Shown here: in pieces, positions 40,064-47,764 of the stretch
Layout: every line of letters begins with the position of its first letter
Position numbering within the stretch: position 1 is the first letter of the stretch
Source: Calditrichota bacterium
GTDB taxonomy: Bacteria; Electryoneota; B3-LCP
Reading direction: 5' to 3'
Assembly (NCBI GenBank): GCA_020051775.1
Contig: JAGVQJ010000132.1
Coordinates: 1-47,764 of the forward strand
DNA length: 47,764 bases
Translations under genes and position numbers: made by a program
The notes under the pieces: model-generated
Seen by the model: the letters and a program-made list of their open reading frames with translations, nothing else
Database searches by the model: none
Told to the model about the DNA's origin: nothing

Positions 40064-41458
40064 TCACAACTTCGCCGCTCGTTTTCTCATCGAGCTGCGC
40101 GTCAAACCCAGGTAGCGTGCTGCCTGGGTTTTGTTTCCACCGAATTTTTCCAGGGCGCGGCGCATGATCTCGCGGTTCAACGCTTCCAGATCCAGTTCTT
40201 TCTCCGGCAACGTGAAATTATCGAGTTTTAACGTCGGTGCGCCGGTAGCCGGTGTTGCCACGCCTTGAGTGATGAAGGCTAAATGTTCAGGTTTGATGCT
40301 CTCTTCGCTATAGAGCAGCGCCACTCGTTCCAGAACATTGGCCAGTTCCCTCACGTTGCCCGGCCAAAGGTAGGCTTCCAGCATCTGCCGCGCTTCCGGG
40401 GAAATATAGCGGAAAGCGCTCTGCTTTTGTTGGGCCAACCGCGCCAGGAACATCTGCGCCAGGTGGGCGATCTCAGGGCGGCGCTGGCGCAGAGGCGGCA
40501 ATTGCACCATTCCCAAGTTCAACCGGAAATACAGATCCTGGCGGAACTGTCCCTTAGCCACCAATTGTTCCAGGTTGCGATTGGTAGCAGCCACCAGGCG
40601 TACGTCCAGATGCACGCGATTCCCGCCCCCCACGCGATACATCTCCCTTTCCTGCAAAACTCGTAAGAGCTTGGGCTGAAGATCCAGAGGCAGGTCGCCG
40701 ATCTCATCTAAAAACAGCGTGCCTCCCTGAGCCAGCTCCAGTTTGCCGGGATTGCCGGTCTTGCGCGCTCCGGTGAAGGCCCCAGACTCATAGCCGAATA
40801 GCTCGCTTTCGAACAGCGTCGGAGCGATGGCGGGGCAGTTCAGCGAGACGAAGGGCGCCTCGCTTTCCCCGCGACCGTGGTGCACCAAGCGCGCCACGAT
40901 CTCTTTACCCGTGCCGGTTTCGCCTTGAATCAGCACGGGGATCGTCCGGTCGTCGTGCAGCCGCCGGGTCAGTTCCACGATGCGGCGCATCTCAGATGAA
41001 AAAACCCCCACGTCGCCGTATCCCGGCACCGCTACAGTTTGACTGATGCCCAAACGAGGTTCTTGAGGCGTAGAAAGAGCCTCCGGCTGATGGGGTTCTT
41101 CTTGCCACTTGGCCAAGACCGCCGCCAGAGTCTCAGTTTTGACCGGTTTGTACAAGTAGTCGTAAGCGCCTTCCCGCAAGGCGGTGACGGCGCTGTCCAC
41201 GTCGGCGAAGCCGGTCATTAGGATGACCGCGCAAACCGCTCCCGAAGGCAGCGCTTTGATTTCGCGCAGCAATTGCAGGCCGTCCATTTCCGGCATGCGG
41301 ATGTCGCTGATGACCACCGGGAAGGGATCTTTCCGGAACAGCGCCAGCGCCTCGGCGCCGTTTTCGCATTCCACGACCTCGCATTCCATGGCCATGCGCA
41401 GGAAGAAGGATACGCCATGACGGCTCATGGGTTCGTCGTCAACTAAGAGCACTCGCAT
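40064..41458 (-). CDS. NtrC-family sigma-54-dependent response regulator (second)
   Basis: 464 residues. Receiver domain with VDDEP, phosphoacceptor Asp52 in VISDIRMPEMDG, and YKPVK. AAA+ domain with Walker A GETGTGKE (179-186), intact GAFTGA (226-231), Walker B TLFLDEIGDL and WPGNVRELANV. The Fis-type helix-turn-helix at the end reads GGNKTQAARYLGLTRSSMRKR. It starts five bases after the kinase stop, so the two are co-transcribed. Intact GAFTGA predicts true sigma-54 activation. Targets could be the sigma-54 promoter at 37863 or promoters elsewhere. Confidence 0.94.
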   Translation of the reverse strand: MRVLLVDDEPMSRHGVSFFLRMAMECEVVECENGAEALALFRKDPFPVVISDIRMPEMDGLQLLREIKALPSGAVCAVILMTGFADVDSAVTALREGAYDYLYKPVKTETLAAVLAKWQEEPHQPEALSTPQEPRLGISQTVAVPGYGDVGVFSSEMRRIVELTRRLHDDRTIPVLIQGETGTGKEIVARLVHHGRGESEAPFVSLNCPAIAPTLFESELFGYESGAFTGARKTGNPGKLELAQGGTLFLDEIGDLPLDLQPKLLRVLQEREMYRVGGGNRVHLDVRLVAATNRNLEQLVAKGQFRQDLYFRLNLGMVQLPPLRQRRPEIAHLAQMFLARLAQQKQSAFRYISPEARQMLEAYLWPGNVRELANVLERVALLYSEESIKPEHLAFITQGVATPATGAPTLKLDNFTLPEKELDLEALNREIMRRALEKFGGNKTQAARYLGLTRSSMRKRAAKL

Positions 41459-41463
41459 AGGGA

Positions 41464-43839
41464 TTACTCATTCTCATGGCATTTGGGGATGCGCACCTGG
41501 AAAGTCGCGCCACCATCTGAATTGTTTTCGACGTGAACCGCGCCTTTGAATTTTTCCACAAACATTTGCACGATGGCTAAACCCAGACCAGTACCCCCCG
41601 CTTCCTTATCCGTCGAATAAAAGGGATCGAAGATCTTGTCCAGATCTGCCGCTGGCAGACCGACGCCGTTATCCCGGACCTCCAGGATCGCTTCATCGTC
41701 TTCGCCATAGGTACGAACCGATACAAACTTGTTTGCGTGGGCCACTTTATCCAAAGAGTTGATAGAGTTGCTGATCAAGTTGACGACGATCTGCTCCACC
41801 TGCAAGGGATCCGCGCACACCAGCAGCGGGCCAGGGTCCACATCAATTTTAAACCGGATGGCATGCGAGCGCACCCGTTGTTCCAACAGCAATAATCCCT
41901 GGCGCACGGGATCATTCAGATCCACCGAGGCTCCTTCGGATTGTGCCGGCGCCACCCAGAAGGAACGCATGTGCTGTATGATGTTGCTGATTCTCTCCGT
42001 GCCTTGGATGATATGATCAAGAGCGGTGTTGACGTGATCGGTCTGATCCAGCTTGCCTGCCTTGGCCATAAATTGAAGTGTTTCGGCGTGCAGCATGATG
42101 GCGTTCAGCGGCTGATTGATTTCATGGGTGATGCCTCCGGCCATGACCCCGATGGAAGCCATGCGCGCCGTTTTCTCGGCCAATTGAATGGCTTCGCGCT
42201 GCATGCGTTCAGCTTCCCGAGTATCCGTCACATCCATGGAATGGAGCGCGAGATGAATCTTCCCTGATTCTGTTTTGTAGGGTGTCGCCCAAACCTGCAC
42301 CATCCGGGATCGGCCATCGGCGCGAATGATCTCGAATTCATACGTATCCTGGCTCGCTTGACCGGTATAGAGTTTCCCTAGCCGCCGGTTGATCTCCTCC
42401 AGATACGACGACGCCACTTGTTTACGAGCATCCTGTCCCAACACGTCTTCCGGTTCGGCTCCCAAGATTTCGATCCAACGATCATTGGCGAAAATCGTCA
42501 CACCCTGATCGTCCAGAATGCCCACTCCGGCGACCGTGTTTTCAAACATGCTGCGGTAGCGGGCCTCACTCTCGGCCAACGCCTCGCGGCTGTGATCCAA
42601 TTCGGAAATTTTGGTCTCCAGCGACCGATTAACCGCGGCAAACCGACTGCCCAGATAGGCTGACATGGAGAGCGACATGGCCAACAACACCAGCATAGGA
42701 GGGTATTCATGCCAGCTTTGTTGCCGGATCCAACCGAATTCGATGATGAGTTGATGCGCGACCATAGGAACCAGCAATGCAAATCCAATCCCGATGATCC
42801 AGATCCGTTCCAGGCGCAGCCTCATGGCGATCCAGAGCGAACGGACCAATTCGATGCAAGCGATCAGGCAGATGATGTAGGCTACCTGTGCCGTTGTCAA
42901 CCACGCCGTCAGGCAACCCAGAATCAGCAATGCCAAGACCAACCGATCGCCCTTTTTACTGCTCAGCCCGCGAACCGATTGCATAAACCGCATGCCGGTC
43001 ATAGCCATGACCACCAGCAAAACGCGGAAAAATATTTGGAAGTGATTCGCTTCAGTCAAAGTCCAACCAGGGATATACCAAGCGTGGACAATCAGCAGTG
43101 AAAAGAGCATAATGCTGGCGGAATAGGCCGCAAAATAGAGGTTTTCCCGACCCACCTTATAAGACAAAAAGAGCAGTAAATGCAGCGCCGTCAAGGCCAA
43201 TCCCAGCCCGGCAATTAGACTCCAGCCGATGATGCGCAGATCGCGATCCTGCTTTAAAGCTTCGCCGGCCGATTTGCCCGCTCTCAGGAAGATCCTGAAT
43301 CCGGGTTGCATCTCCAGGCGCACGACACCGCGATCGGAATGATTGGAATATCTGACAGCCAATAGATTGGCCTCATTCGGTTTTGCCTCCAATCTCACCG
43401 GTTCGAAGCTGTTGCAAATGCGAATTTCTTCCGAAGCCGCATCATCACCGACAGTTCCCCGTTCATAGACCAACAACCCATTGAAATATATCTCCAAAGC
43501 GCCCTGCTGTTCGACGGCAAGATATAAACCGGCGGTCGCCAGAGCGCTGTCCAGGTTCAAATGCAGGCGAAACCAACAAAGCTGAGTTTGTGAACCACCT
43601 GCAGCATCATCCGAACGAAACGCAGAGGAATGCGAAGTCCACTTTGAGTCATCATAGTCGGGCGAGGCCCAGAGGGGGTTATTACCAGAGTGGAAAAGCC
43701 AACCGTGTTCCAGGGCGTGGGGGTATTTCCCCTCTTCGAAATCAGATAGCGAGAGGGCTAATTGCCCGACCGGCGCAGATAAACAAGACGCAGCCAGTGC
43801 CAGGCTGATTAAAATCGTCCATAGTGGTCGTGCGCGCAT
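41464..43839 (-). CDS. 7TM-DISM type sensor histidine kinase with PAS domain
   Basis: 791 residues. Signal peptide (1-21), a jelly-roll/galactose-binding-like extracytoplasmic domain (about 45-180; YDDSKWTSHSSAF, CWFRLHLNLD, LEIYFNGLLVYERG), seven membrane helices (about 200-395), a coiled coil (400-425), a PAS domain (428-545; RYRSMFENTVAGVGILDD), and a kinase with H-box GGITHEINQPLNAI (His572), then NLISNSINSLD, DNGVGLP and GTGLGLAIV. It senses something outside, probably a carbohydrate-like ligand, and phosphorylates the NtrC-type partner. Confidence 0.9.
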   Translation of the reverse strand: MRARPLWTILISLALAASCLSAPVGQLALSLSDFEEGKYPHALEHGWLFHSGNNPLWASPDYDDSKWTSHSSAFRSDDAAGGSQTQLCWFRLHLNLDSALATAGLYLAVEQQGALEIYFNGLLVYERGTVGDDAASEEIRICNSFEPVRLEAKPNEANLLAVRYSNHSDRGVVRLEMQPGFRIFLRAGKSAGEALKQDRDLRIIGWSLIAGLGLALTALHLLLFLSYKVGRENLYFAAYSASIMLFSLLIVHAWYIPGWTLTEANHFQIFFRVLLVVMAMTGMRFMQSVRGLSSKKGDRLVLALLILGCLTAWLTTAQVAYIICLIACIELVRSLWIAMRLRLERIWIIGIGFALLVPMVAHQLIIEFGWIRQQSWHEYPPMLVLLAMSLSMSAYLGSRFAAVNRSLETKISELDHSREALAESEARYRSMFENTVAGVGILDDQGVTIFANDRWIEILGAEPEDVLGQDARKQVASSYLEEINRRLGKLYTGQASQDTYEFEIIRADGRSRMVQVWATPYKTESGKIHLALHSMDVTDTREAERMQREAIQLAEKTARMASIGVMAGGITHEINQPLNAIMLHAETLQFMAKAGKLDQTDHVNTALDHIIQGTERISNIIQHMRSFWVAPAQSEGASVDLNDPVRQGLLLLEQRVRSHAIRFKIDVDPGPLLVCADPLQVEQIVVNLISNSINSLDKVAHANKFVSVRTYGEDDEAILEVRDNGVGLPAADLDKIFDPFYSTDKEAGGTGLGLAIVQMFVEKFKGAVHVENNSDGGATFQVRIPKCHENE

Positions 43840-43882
43840 ATTCTTCTCAATATTTATTCAGGCTAACGACGGATCTCGCATA

Positions 43883-43911
43883 AAGATAAGACATCCGGCT
43901 GTCATTTTCAA
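43883..43911 (-). promoter_or_regulatory. Sigma-70 type promoter of the 7TM kinase operon
   Basis: On the minus strand TTGAAA (43911-43906) and TATCTT (43888-43883) are spaced by 17 bases. Transcription should begin near 43876, about 37 bases before ATG 43839. The -10 element matches only four of six bases. Confidence 0.45.
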
Positions 43912-43949
43912 TTATACTCCGAGATATTTTTCTTGAGATAGGGTAATAT

Positions 43950-43976
43950 GTCGGGGTCGCGGGCGACCCCGACTAC
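43950..43976. repeat. Palindromic dispersed repeat, family B
   Basis: GTCGGGGTCG-CGGG-CGACCCCGAC is a perfect 10-base stem with a 4-base loop, followed by TAC. It shares GTAGTCGGGGTCG (as reverse complement) with the copy at 36690. Confidence 0.75.
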
Positions 43977-43983
43977 GATTTTT

Positions 43984-44008
43984 CCCCCCTATCAAGGAGG
44001 GGTTGGGG
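43984..44008. repeat. Palindromic dispersed repeat, family A
   Basis: CCCCCC-TATCAAGGAGGGG followed by TTGGGGGG. It resembles the copy inside the exporter gene at 24902 and, reversed, that at 31028. Confidence 0.6.
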
Positions 44009-44013
44009 GGGAT

Positions 44014-44041
44014 AAAAAAAGGGGCGCACACCGTGCGCCCC
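44014..44041 (-). terminator. Rho-independent terminator of the C25 peptidase gene
   Basis: On the minus strand GGGGCGCAC-GGT-GTGCGCCCC, a perfect 9-base stem, is followed by seven T. It lies 24 bases after the stop codon of the peptidase gene. Confidence 0.9.
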
Positions 44042-44064
44042 TACTAGCGATTAGCAAGCAGCAA

Positions 44065-47000
44065 CTATTTTAAAAGCATCATCTTCTGCACGGCGCTATA
44101 GTCTCCCGCCTGCATACGAACGAAATACAGGCCGGAAGAGAACTGCGATCCGTCGAAGGTGGCCTGATGTACCCCTGATTCCTGCATCCCTTCCGCCAGC
44201 GTGGTGACCAACCGGCCTGAAACGTCGTAGACTTTCAGACTGACGAATCTGGTCTCCGGCATGTTGTATCTGATAGTCGTGGCCGGGTTGAAGGGGTTGG
44301 GGTGGCACGGATCCAGGCTGAAACTGGCCGGCGCCAGGGTAGTCACTTGCGGTTGGTTCTCATACGGCGCAAAGCTTTCACCCCAGTTTGACCAGTTGCT
44401 CACCACCGGGTTGCCGTCGGCGGTCGTGGACTTGGTGTACTGGAAGCTCGAGCTGTCCCATTTGATAGCGCTGTAGATACCCACATAACCCCGGTAAGTA
44501 TAAACACCCGGAGCTGCCGAACCCGGTACGTTCTGATTCCGCAGGCGCGACAATGAGACGCCTCCCGGCACGGTCAGGTTGACCGGCCCAAGCATGGGGC
44601 CTTGCCAGGTTCCGCCGGGGGTGAACTGCATGATCCAACCGTCAAAGGTGGCCGGACTGCTGCCGTTGTTGGCTACCGACACGTTGTAGCTGAAGGAGCC
44701 TCCCTGCGCGGGAATGACGATGGGTGGATTGATGGGAGTCAGAGTCACGTCCAGAGTGGGCGTACCGACCGGCGTCGTGTATAGAATGGCAAAGCCATCT
44801 ACCAGCGGGTGGGCATACTGATCGTAGCCGCCATCAAACAAATACTGAATGCCGGTGGTTTCCGTCGCGTTCTCGATGCCCACCGTGCCTTCAGATTGGG
44901 CCGTACCCGACATATCCTTGTACTGCACCTTGATGCGGCCGTCATTGGTGCTGGTGGGATAGAACGCCGGATCGAACAGGATCACCTGGAAGGTCTCGAA
45001 ATTATTGGTCGGTGAATACTGTTCGATGTGGTTATATTCCACGATGAAGCGATGGTTGGCGGCGTCGTACCAGCGCCACACCTTGCCGGAATTAGCGCGA
45101 TGCGGCGATAAATCTTCCCAGTAGGCGGCGATCATTCTCTCGGGGCCGTCGCTGTTGGGAATGGCGGTATTGGAGTAGTCATCGGCGGCGATATTGCCCA
45201 TGCCGATCCAGCCGTTGGCGGCTACGGTGAAGGTGTCGTAACTGGCGCCGTAATAGCGGAAGGCGAAAGGCAGGCCGTAAACGAACACTCCGTCATCGGT
45301 GGTGAAGGGCACCTGCGTTCCCAGACCGCCGGAATCCGCGCTGATTTCCACCCACTGGTAGAGCGGCATCTCGGGGGCATCGTAGGGATCATAGGCGCGG
45401 TAGCCATAGGCATCCGGCCCGGTGGGGTTGTACTGGAGGTCGCCGATGGTGATGCTGAAGGTGTCGTTGGCGGTGTAACCGCCGGCGCCCATAAAACTGA
45501 CCGCCAGCAAAGCGACATGTTCCTGGGGGCAGGTGGACAGCGCATTGATGCCGAAGTTGCCGGTGGCCGAGGCGCCCGGATTGACCGAACCCAGGTTCAC
45601 GATGTTCATGGTGATGCCGATATAGGGATCGGTTGAAGACAGAGTCATTTGCAGGAGGTTTACAACCGACGAACCTTCGTTGGTGATCGTGACGTCGATG
45701 TTTCCCGTTTCACCCGGATCGAGGTTGTGGTTGTTGTTTCCGGGCGGCGGATCGTTGATGTAATTATTGGTGTACTGCGCGTTCGGCGCGTGGGCGGTGA
45801 CGACAAAATAGGAGCTCCAGGTGGAGTCGCCGCTGGTGGCGAGCAAGGTGAAGTTGATCGCGTGCATGTCGGGAACCGTACCCAAGGCCCGAATCTGGAA
45901 ACCGTTGGCGACAGAGGCATAGGCATTGGCGGCGATATTTCCGACTGTGGCGGTGGAATCCAGTATGGTGACGTAGGCGTCGGTCGAACGGATTTTCAAG
46001 CTGACGTTCGACGCCAGAGACACGCCCACATTCTGAACCGTCATGTGTAGGTTGGCGGTTTCGCTGAAATCAAGCTGGCCGTTGGCGTTGCCCGTTGTGG
46101 TGTCATTGACCGCGCTGGAAGAGTAGACCACATACGGTCCCGAGGGCGGGATGATCTGCACTGTGCCTTGATAGGGGAGGTAATTGTGCTGGGTGGCCAT
46201 GATGGTCATGACGCCCAACTGCGTCAAAGGAGCATCGAAAGCCACGGTGGCCAAACCCGAACCGTTGGCCACGCCCTGACCCAGGACCACGTTGTTAAGC
46301 GACATGGTGGCTAAGGCTCCGGGAGCCAGACCGGTAACCTGGAACGTGCTCGACCCCAGCAGGACGACGGGATTGTAAGTGGGATTGAAGACCATCGGCG
46401 TGGCTGTCCAGACGTCTAAGGTCGGATCGCCCAGTAAGTTCAATTCGTAGTAGCACCAGCGAATGGTGTTGTCGCTGGGGATCAGCCAGATGTTGTCCTC
46501 TTTGGAGTCGCCGTTCATCTTGCCCAGGGTGGTCAGGTTTTCGTGAAACAGGGCATCGAAGAACTGGCGATCGAAGTGCTGCGAGGGGCCGTTGGTGGTG
46601 GAAAGATCGCCCCAACCGTAACGGCTGTTGCATTCCCAGGCCACGGCGCCGTGCGCGATGGTGGTAAACTCTTCGCAGATGCAGTCAATGCCGTAACCGC
46701 CGCCGGTGCTGCGATTATCATAACTGCCGCTGTAGCAGGCCTGGCTGTATGCGATGAAGAAGTTGCGATTGACGCCGTTGTTGGTGAAGTTGACGTCGGT
46801 GATGTTGCTGGTGGAAAATTGCATGACGATACCCACATCGCCGTGCCCAAGGTGGTTCACCAGGTTAGGCCCCTGGTTCAGTTTAGGCAGAAGATCGCCC
46901 ATAGCGCTCCAGTAGTGACCGGGGCGTTCATACAGAGTGTCTACGGCCATGTTGGCGGGAAATCCCACGGTGCCGTAACCCCAGTTGGTGGAGCCTAAGC

Positions 47001-47764
47001 GTATTTCTTCCTTATACGACCACGCCCAAATCGTCCAACCCAAATCTTCGCCGGTCATCAGCCCGGTTTCGATCTGGTCGCCGACTGGAGCATTTTCGTA
47101 CATGGTGGTTTTGTTCAGGAAATGTTCGATTTCGGCGGCGGTATCGCCGCAGTTGCGGCCGATGTACACTTCGGCAAGGTAGTCTTCTTCGCCGGGTTCA
47201 CCCCAGTGAGTGTCGCCGTCGGAGTTCCAGTTGCCGTCTAAGGCGGCGTAGTAGAGATCGGCGGCGATGTCATTGTCCGTGTATCCAGCCGCGCAGTAGA
47301 GTCCCCGATGGGGGATAAACTCGTTATCGCCGCCCAGGAAAACGTAACTGACGCCTTGATTGTGGTAGTAATCCTGGATGCACGCGCGGATCTTGGTCTG
47401 GTTGTCCGCGCCGGGGTAATTGGCGTAGATGAATTCGGTGGTGACGATCTTGGTCATAATGCCGGAACGCGTTTTGGCGTTGGCGAAATCCATATAAAGC
47501 GCTTCGGACGCTTGCGGAGTAATCAGCAGCATATCCCAGCCGTCGGGGCGGGAGGGTTCTTCATGCCCGTAGACAGAGATCGCCTGCGGGTTTTGCACGA
47601 GCTGCGCCAACCGTTGATTGGTCGTCTGGTTGACGCGCAGCATGGAATTAAAGGCTTCCTGGGAACGAGCGGTGGGGCGAGAGGTGACGGTCACCCGAAT
47701 CCAGGGGTAGTACGCCAGTTCGCCGGTAACGGGCCGCCAGGTCACCGGGTGGACGGCGGCATAG
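44065..47764 (-). CDS. Gingipain-like C25 peptidase with T9SS tail (start beyond window)
   Basis: The frame is open to the right edge, so the gene is cut: visible residues continue before the GTG at 47745 (AAVHPVTWRPVTGELAYY, typical of a C25 propeptide end). The catalytic domain shows the His in NHLGHGDVG (codon 46843-46845) and the Cys in YSQACYSGS (codon 46735-46737), the usual C25 dyad, and a GGDNEFIPHRGLY segment. After it come Ig-like/CARDB-type repeats, a NIDV-type beta domain, then a module shared with the beta-helix protein (VTLTPINPPIVIPAQGGSF; GVYTYRGYVGIY) and a tail with HPNPFNPAT, LKVYDVSGRLVTTL and MMLLK. It is expected to be a cell-surface or secreted cysteine protease exported by T9SS. 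Length beyond 1230 residues is usual for such enzymes. Confidence 0.88.
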   Translation of the reverse strand, partial: YAAVHPVTWRPVTGELAYYPWIRVTVTSRPTARSQEAFNSMLRVNQTTNQRLAQLVQNPQAISVYGHEEPSRPDGWDMLLITPQASEALYMDFANAKTRSGIMTKIVTTEFIYANYPGADNQTKIRACIQDYYHNQGVSYVFLGGDNEFIPHRGLYCAAGYTDNDIAADLYYAALDGNWNSDGDTHWGEPGEEDYLAEVYIGRNCGDTAAEIEHFLNKTTMYENAPVGDQIETGLMTGEDLGWTIWAWSYKEEIRLGSTNWGYGTVGFPANMAVDTLYERPGHYWSAMGDLLPKLNQGPNLVNHLGHGDVGIVMQFSTSNITDVNFTNNGVNRNFFIAYSQACYSGSYDNRSTGGGYGIDCICEEFTTIAHGAVAWECNSRYGWGDLSTTNGPSQHFDRQFFDALFHENLTTLGKMNGDSKEDNIWLIPSDNTIRWCYYELNLLGDPTLDVWTATPMVFNPTYNPVVLLGSSTFQVTGLAPGALATMSLNNVVLGQGVANGSGLATVAFDAPLTQLGVMTIMATQHNYLPYQGTVQIIPPSGPYVVYSSSAVNDTTTGNANGQLDFSETANLHMTVQNVGVSLASNVSLKIRSTDAYVTILDSTATVGNIAANAYASVANGFQIRALGTVPDMHAINFTLLATSGDSTWSSYFVVTAHAPNAQYTNNYINDPPPGNNNHNLDPGETGNIDVTITNEGSSVVNLLQMTLSSTDPYIGITMNIVNLGSVNPGASATGNFGINALSTCPQEHVALLAVSFMGAGGYTANDTFSITIGDLQYNPTGPDAYGYRAYDPYDAPEMPLYQWVEISADSGGLGTQVPFTTDDGVFVYGLPFAFRYYGASYDTFTVAANGWIGMGNIAADDYSNTAIPNSDGPERMIAAYWEDLSPHRANSGKVWRWYDAANHRFIVEYNHIEQYSPTNNFETFQVILFDPAFYPTSTNDGRIKVQYKDMSGTAQSEGTVGIENATETTGIQYLFDGGYDQYAHPLVDGFAILYTTPVGTPTLDVTLTPINPPIVIPAQGGSFSYNVSVANNGSSPATFDGWIMQFTPGGTWQGPMLGPVNLTVPGGVSLSRLRNQNVPGSAAPGVYTYRGYVGIYSAIKWDSSSFQYTKSTTADGNPVVSNWSNWGESFAPYENQPQVTTLAPASFSLDPCHPNPFNPATTIRYNMPETRFVSLKVYDVSGRLVTTLAEGMQESGVHQATFDGSQFSSGLYFVRMQAGDYSAVQKMMLLK

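Overview
The window looks like chromosomal DNA of a Gram-negative, probably anaerobic heterotroph of the FCB superphylum (Bacteroidetes/Calditrichota/KSB1/Zixibacteria-like candidate phyla). Three large secreted proteins end in a type IX secretion (T9SS) sorting tail with the YPNPFNP-type signature. There is a Kdo transferase (LPS), a TolC/adaptor/RND efflux system, many lipoproteins, and ferredoxin-linked 2-oxoacid oxidoreductases with pyruvate phosphate dikinase. I cannot name the species from the sequence alone.

Region 1 (1-10285) is a same-strand set of catabolic genes: the end of a 2-oxoacid oxidoreductase gamma subunit, a glutaryl-CoA-dehydrogenase-like enzyme, iorA and iorB. Two AT-rich, foreign-looking cassettes sit cleanly between these genes. 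Cassette A (425-2604) pairs an AlbA_2/HATPase protein with a ParA-like ATPase. Cassette B (3847-7812) is NurA nuclease, HerA-like translocase and a DUF4338 (DruA-family) protein. Cassette B is the best candidate here for an undescribed, probably anti-mobile-element, system.

Region 2 (10287-25405) is mostly housekeeping and envelope: small lipoproteins, an enoyl-CoA hydratase, a ThiF/MoeB-type E1 enzyme, a DUF3473-type deacetylase, a methyltransferase, Kdo transferase, LarC, an AbiEii-type toxin-antitoxin pair, PPDK, a polytopic GT-C glycosyltransferase, RsgA and a TauE/SafE exporter with a palindromic repeat embedded in its reading frame.

Region 3 (25406-30504) is a self-contained signalling unit. 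A histidine kinase with a secreted LamG lectin-like sensor overlaps an NtrC-type activator gene. A sigma-54 promoter precedes the operon, and a second one, with a likely enhancer array, precedes the adjacent secreted beta-helix protein.

Region 4 (30531-37879, minus strand) holds a TonB-like protein, an RND pump, its adaptor, a TolC channel, a small outer-membrane protein and a stand-alone receiver. The receiver gene has a consensus sigma-54 promoter.

Region 5 (38130-47764) has a secreted T9SS cargo protein, a second kinase/NtrC pair (7TM-DISM type) and a gingipain-like C25 peptidase that runs off the right edge. The pattern suggests that extracellular cargo in this lineage is controlled by sigma-54 activators wired to surface sensors. 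Short palindromic repeats of at least two families are scattered through regions 2-5. I saw no rRNA, tRNA, CRISPR array, transposase or T9SS machinery genes.
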